In this document: positions 4,748 to 6,001 of the stretch, in pieces | Layout: every line of letters begins with the position of its first letter | Numbering within the stretch: the first letter of the stretch is position 1 | Source: Nitrospirae bacterium GWC2_57_9 | Lineage (GTDB): Bacteria > Nitrospirota > UBA9217 | Assembly: GCA_001805085.1 (NCBI GenBank) | Contig: MHEA01000214.1 | Location: forward strand, 2,589-8,589 | DNA: 6,001 bases | Direction of reading: 5' to 3' | Program-made: the position numbers and the translations under genes | Notes under the pieces: model-generated | What the model saw: the letters and a program-made list of their open reading frames with translations, nothing else | What the model was told of the DNA's origin: nothing | Databases searched by the model: none

Positions 4748-5953
4748 ATGAAGTTCAATACGATAGAAGAGGCCATTGAGGATATACGCCAGGGCAAGAT
4801 GGTCATCCTGGTGGACGACGAGGACCGGGAGAATGAGGGCGACCTGACCATGGCGGCAGAGGCTGTGACGCCGGAGGCAATCAATTTCATGGCCATGTAC
4901 GGCCGCGGGCTCATCTGTCTCTCGCTTACGCCGGAACGGGTCGAGCAGCTCCAGCTCCCCATGATGACCACCGATAACACGTCATCCTTCGGCACCGCTT
5001 TTACCATTTCCATCGAAGCAAAGCGCGGGGTGACCACGGGCATTTCCGCGGCAGACCGGGCCACGACGATCAAAACGGCCATTAGCCCCAAGTCCCGGCC
5101 CGAAGACCTTGCCCGGCCCGGGCATGTTTTCCCGCTTCGGGCCCGTGCTGGAGGCGTTCTGCAGCGTGCGGGCCAGACCGAAGGATCGGTCGATCTCGCC
5201 CGCCTCGCCGGCCTTAACCCGGCCGGGGTCATCTGCGAGATCATGAACGATGACGGCACCATGGCCAGGGTCCCGCAGCTGACCGAGTTCGCAAAAAAAT
5301 TCGACCTCAAGATCGTGACCATCAAGGACCTGATCGGTTACCGGGTGAAAAAAGAATCACTGGTGCGACGTGTGGCGGTTACGAAGCTTCCCACCAGCCA
5401 CGGCGGTGAATTTACCGCAATTCTCTATGCAAACGATATCGACCGCATGAACCACATAGCTCTGGTCAAGGGGGTCATCAAACCGGAGGACGAGGTGCTG
5501 GTGCGCGTCCACTCGGAATGCCTGACCGGGGACGTCTTCGGCTCCCAGCGCTGTGATTGCGGCGAGCAGCTCAACAATGCGATGCAGATCATCGAGAAGG
5601 AAGGCAAGGGCGTCATTCTGTATATGCGCCAGGAAGGGCGGGGGATCGGACTCGAAGGCAAGCTCAAGGCCTACGAGCTCCAGGACCAGGGAAAGGACAC
5701 CGTGGAAGCGAACCTTGCACTCGGGTTCAAGGCCGACCTCAGGGATTACGGCGTGGGCGCTCAGATCCTGCGCGATATCGGAGTCAGGAAGATCAAGCTT
5801 CTGACGAACAATCCCAAAAAGATCGTCGGCCTGGAAGGCTACGGGCTCACGGTCATAGGACGCGTGGCGATCGAGATGCATCCCCATGACAAGAACATCA
5901 ATTACCTGAAGGTAAAGAAAAGCAAGCTCGGACACATGCTGGAAAAGGTCTAA
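4748..5953 (+). CDS. ribBA: Bifunctional DHBP synthase / GTP cyclohydrolase II
   Basis: The protein supplies both branches of riboflavin synthesis. Its N-terminal half makes 3,4-dihydroxy-2-butanone 4-phosphate from ribulose 5-phosphate, and its C-terminal half opens GTP. At 401 aa it is normal for RibBA. The RibB part spans about 3-198 with the acidic loop DDEDRENEGD (23-32), GVTTGISAADR and RPGHVFPL (His126). The expected GHTE motif reads GQTE, so Gln143 replaces the His known from structures to bind the catalytic metal. The RibA part (about 206-398) looks fully functional. It has zinc ligands Cys258, Cys269 and Cys271 with C-x10-C-x-C spacing, MRQEGRGIGL from 293, RDYG (332-335) and LLTNNPKK. 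It follows ribE by 122 bp of repeat DNA, probably in the same transcript. If Gln143 abolishes RibB activity, another ribB would be needed; more likely it is a tolerated lineage variant. Confidence 0.95.
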   Translation: MKFNTIEEAIEDIRQGKMVILVDDEDRENEGDLTMAAEAVTPEAINFMAMYGRGLICLSLTPERVEQLQLPMMTTDNTSSFGTAFTISIEAKRGVTTGISAADRATTIKTAISPKSRPEDLARPGHVFPLRARAGGVLQRAGQTEGSVDLARLAGLNPAGVICEIMNDDGTMARVPQLTEFAKKFDLKIVTIKDLIGYRVKKESLVRRVAVTKLPTSHGGEFTAILYANDIDRMNHIALVKGVIKPEDEVLVRVHSECLTGDVFGSQRCDCGEQLNNAMQIIEKEGKGVILYMRQEGRGIGLEGKLKAYELQDQGKDTVEANLALGFKADLRDYGVGAQILRDIGVRKIKLLTNNPKKIVGLEGYGLTVIGRVAIEMHPHDKNINYLKVKKSKLGHMLEKV

Positions 5954-5955
5954 AT

Positions 5956-6001
5956 AAGCACCACATGACAAGCACCAAATGACAAATAAATCCCAAGCTC
6001 C
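5956..6001. repeat. Second copy of the CACCAAAT-type repeat, cut by the window end
   Basis: AAGCACCACATGAC (5956-5969) is followed directly by AAGCACCAAATGAC (5970-5983), a 14-bp tandem with one mismatch. The block CACCAAAT...CCAA..TC (5972-5999) matches 4653-4680 at 22 of 28 positions. This corresponds to the left arm of the ribE-ribBA element, so a matching right arm may lie beyond the window. Confidence 0.6.

Noticed and set aside
4603..5325. 240-residue open frame on the minus strand opposite ribBA
   Set aside because: It overlaps the strongly conserved RibB domain. Its Ser/Arg-rich composition is typical of a shadow frame.

Overview
The window reads as part of a Gram-negative, probably anaerobic bacterium. 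It carries six genes, all on the + strand, and the coding DNA looks GC-rich. A lipobox-bearing OmpA-family lipoprotein implies an outer membrane. An ECF-type nickel/cobalt importer and an FmdE-family protein are typical of anaerobes. The style of RibBA and of the intergenic repeats recalls Desulfobacterota (old Deltaproteobacteria) or Nitrospirota, but this placement is inference only.

Layout. Positions 1-295 hold no convincing gene: a structured GC-rich stretch is followed by a short CTTTGCGN tandem repeat. Next is a two-gene transporter unit, cbiQ (TTG start at 296) and cbiO (start 1171), joined by an ATGA overlap. These encode the membrane coupling subunit and the ATPase of a cobalt/nickel ECF importer. 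The ATPase has an unusual histidine-rich C-terminal extension. No substrate-binding component (CbiM/NikM) lies in the window. Positions 2266-2558 are a more AT-rich intergenic region with several inverted and direct repeats. It precedes an FmdE-family gene (2559-3146) that ends in a four-cysteine zinc finger.

A near-consensus sigma-70-type promoter (TTGACA, 17 nt, TATTAT; 3175-3203) drives a Pal/OmpA-like lipoprotein gene (3254-3979). Only 7 bp later comes riboflavin synthase ribE (3987-4625), and then the bifunctional ribBA (4748-5953). RibBA makes 3,4-dihydroxy-2-butanone 4-phosphate and the GTP-derived pyrimidine precursor. RibE performs the last step, dismutation of 6,7-dimethyl-8-ribityllumazine to riboflavin. 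ribD and ribH are absent here. No FMN riboswitch was recognised, so the promoter in front of the lipoprotein gene may also serve the riboflavin genes.

A CACCAAAT-type dispersed repeat lies between ribE and ribBA as a long imperfect hairpin abutting the ribBA ribosome binding site. A second copy begins right after ribBA and runs off the window end. The most notable protein-level oddity is in RibBA: the usually conserved, metal-binding His of the DHBP-synthase GHTE motif is Gln (Q143), while the GTP cyclohydrolase II half looks intact. I did not find a convincing new multi-gene system. The best leads are the histidine-tailed transporter ATPase, the RibB substitution and the intergenic repeat elements.
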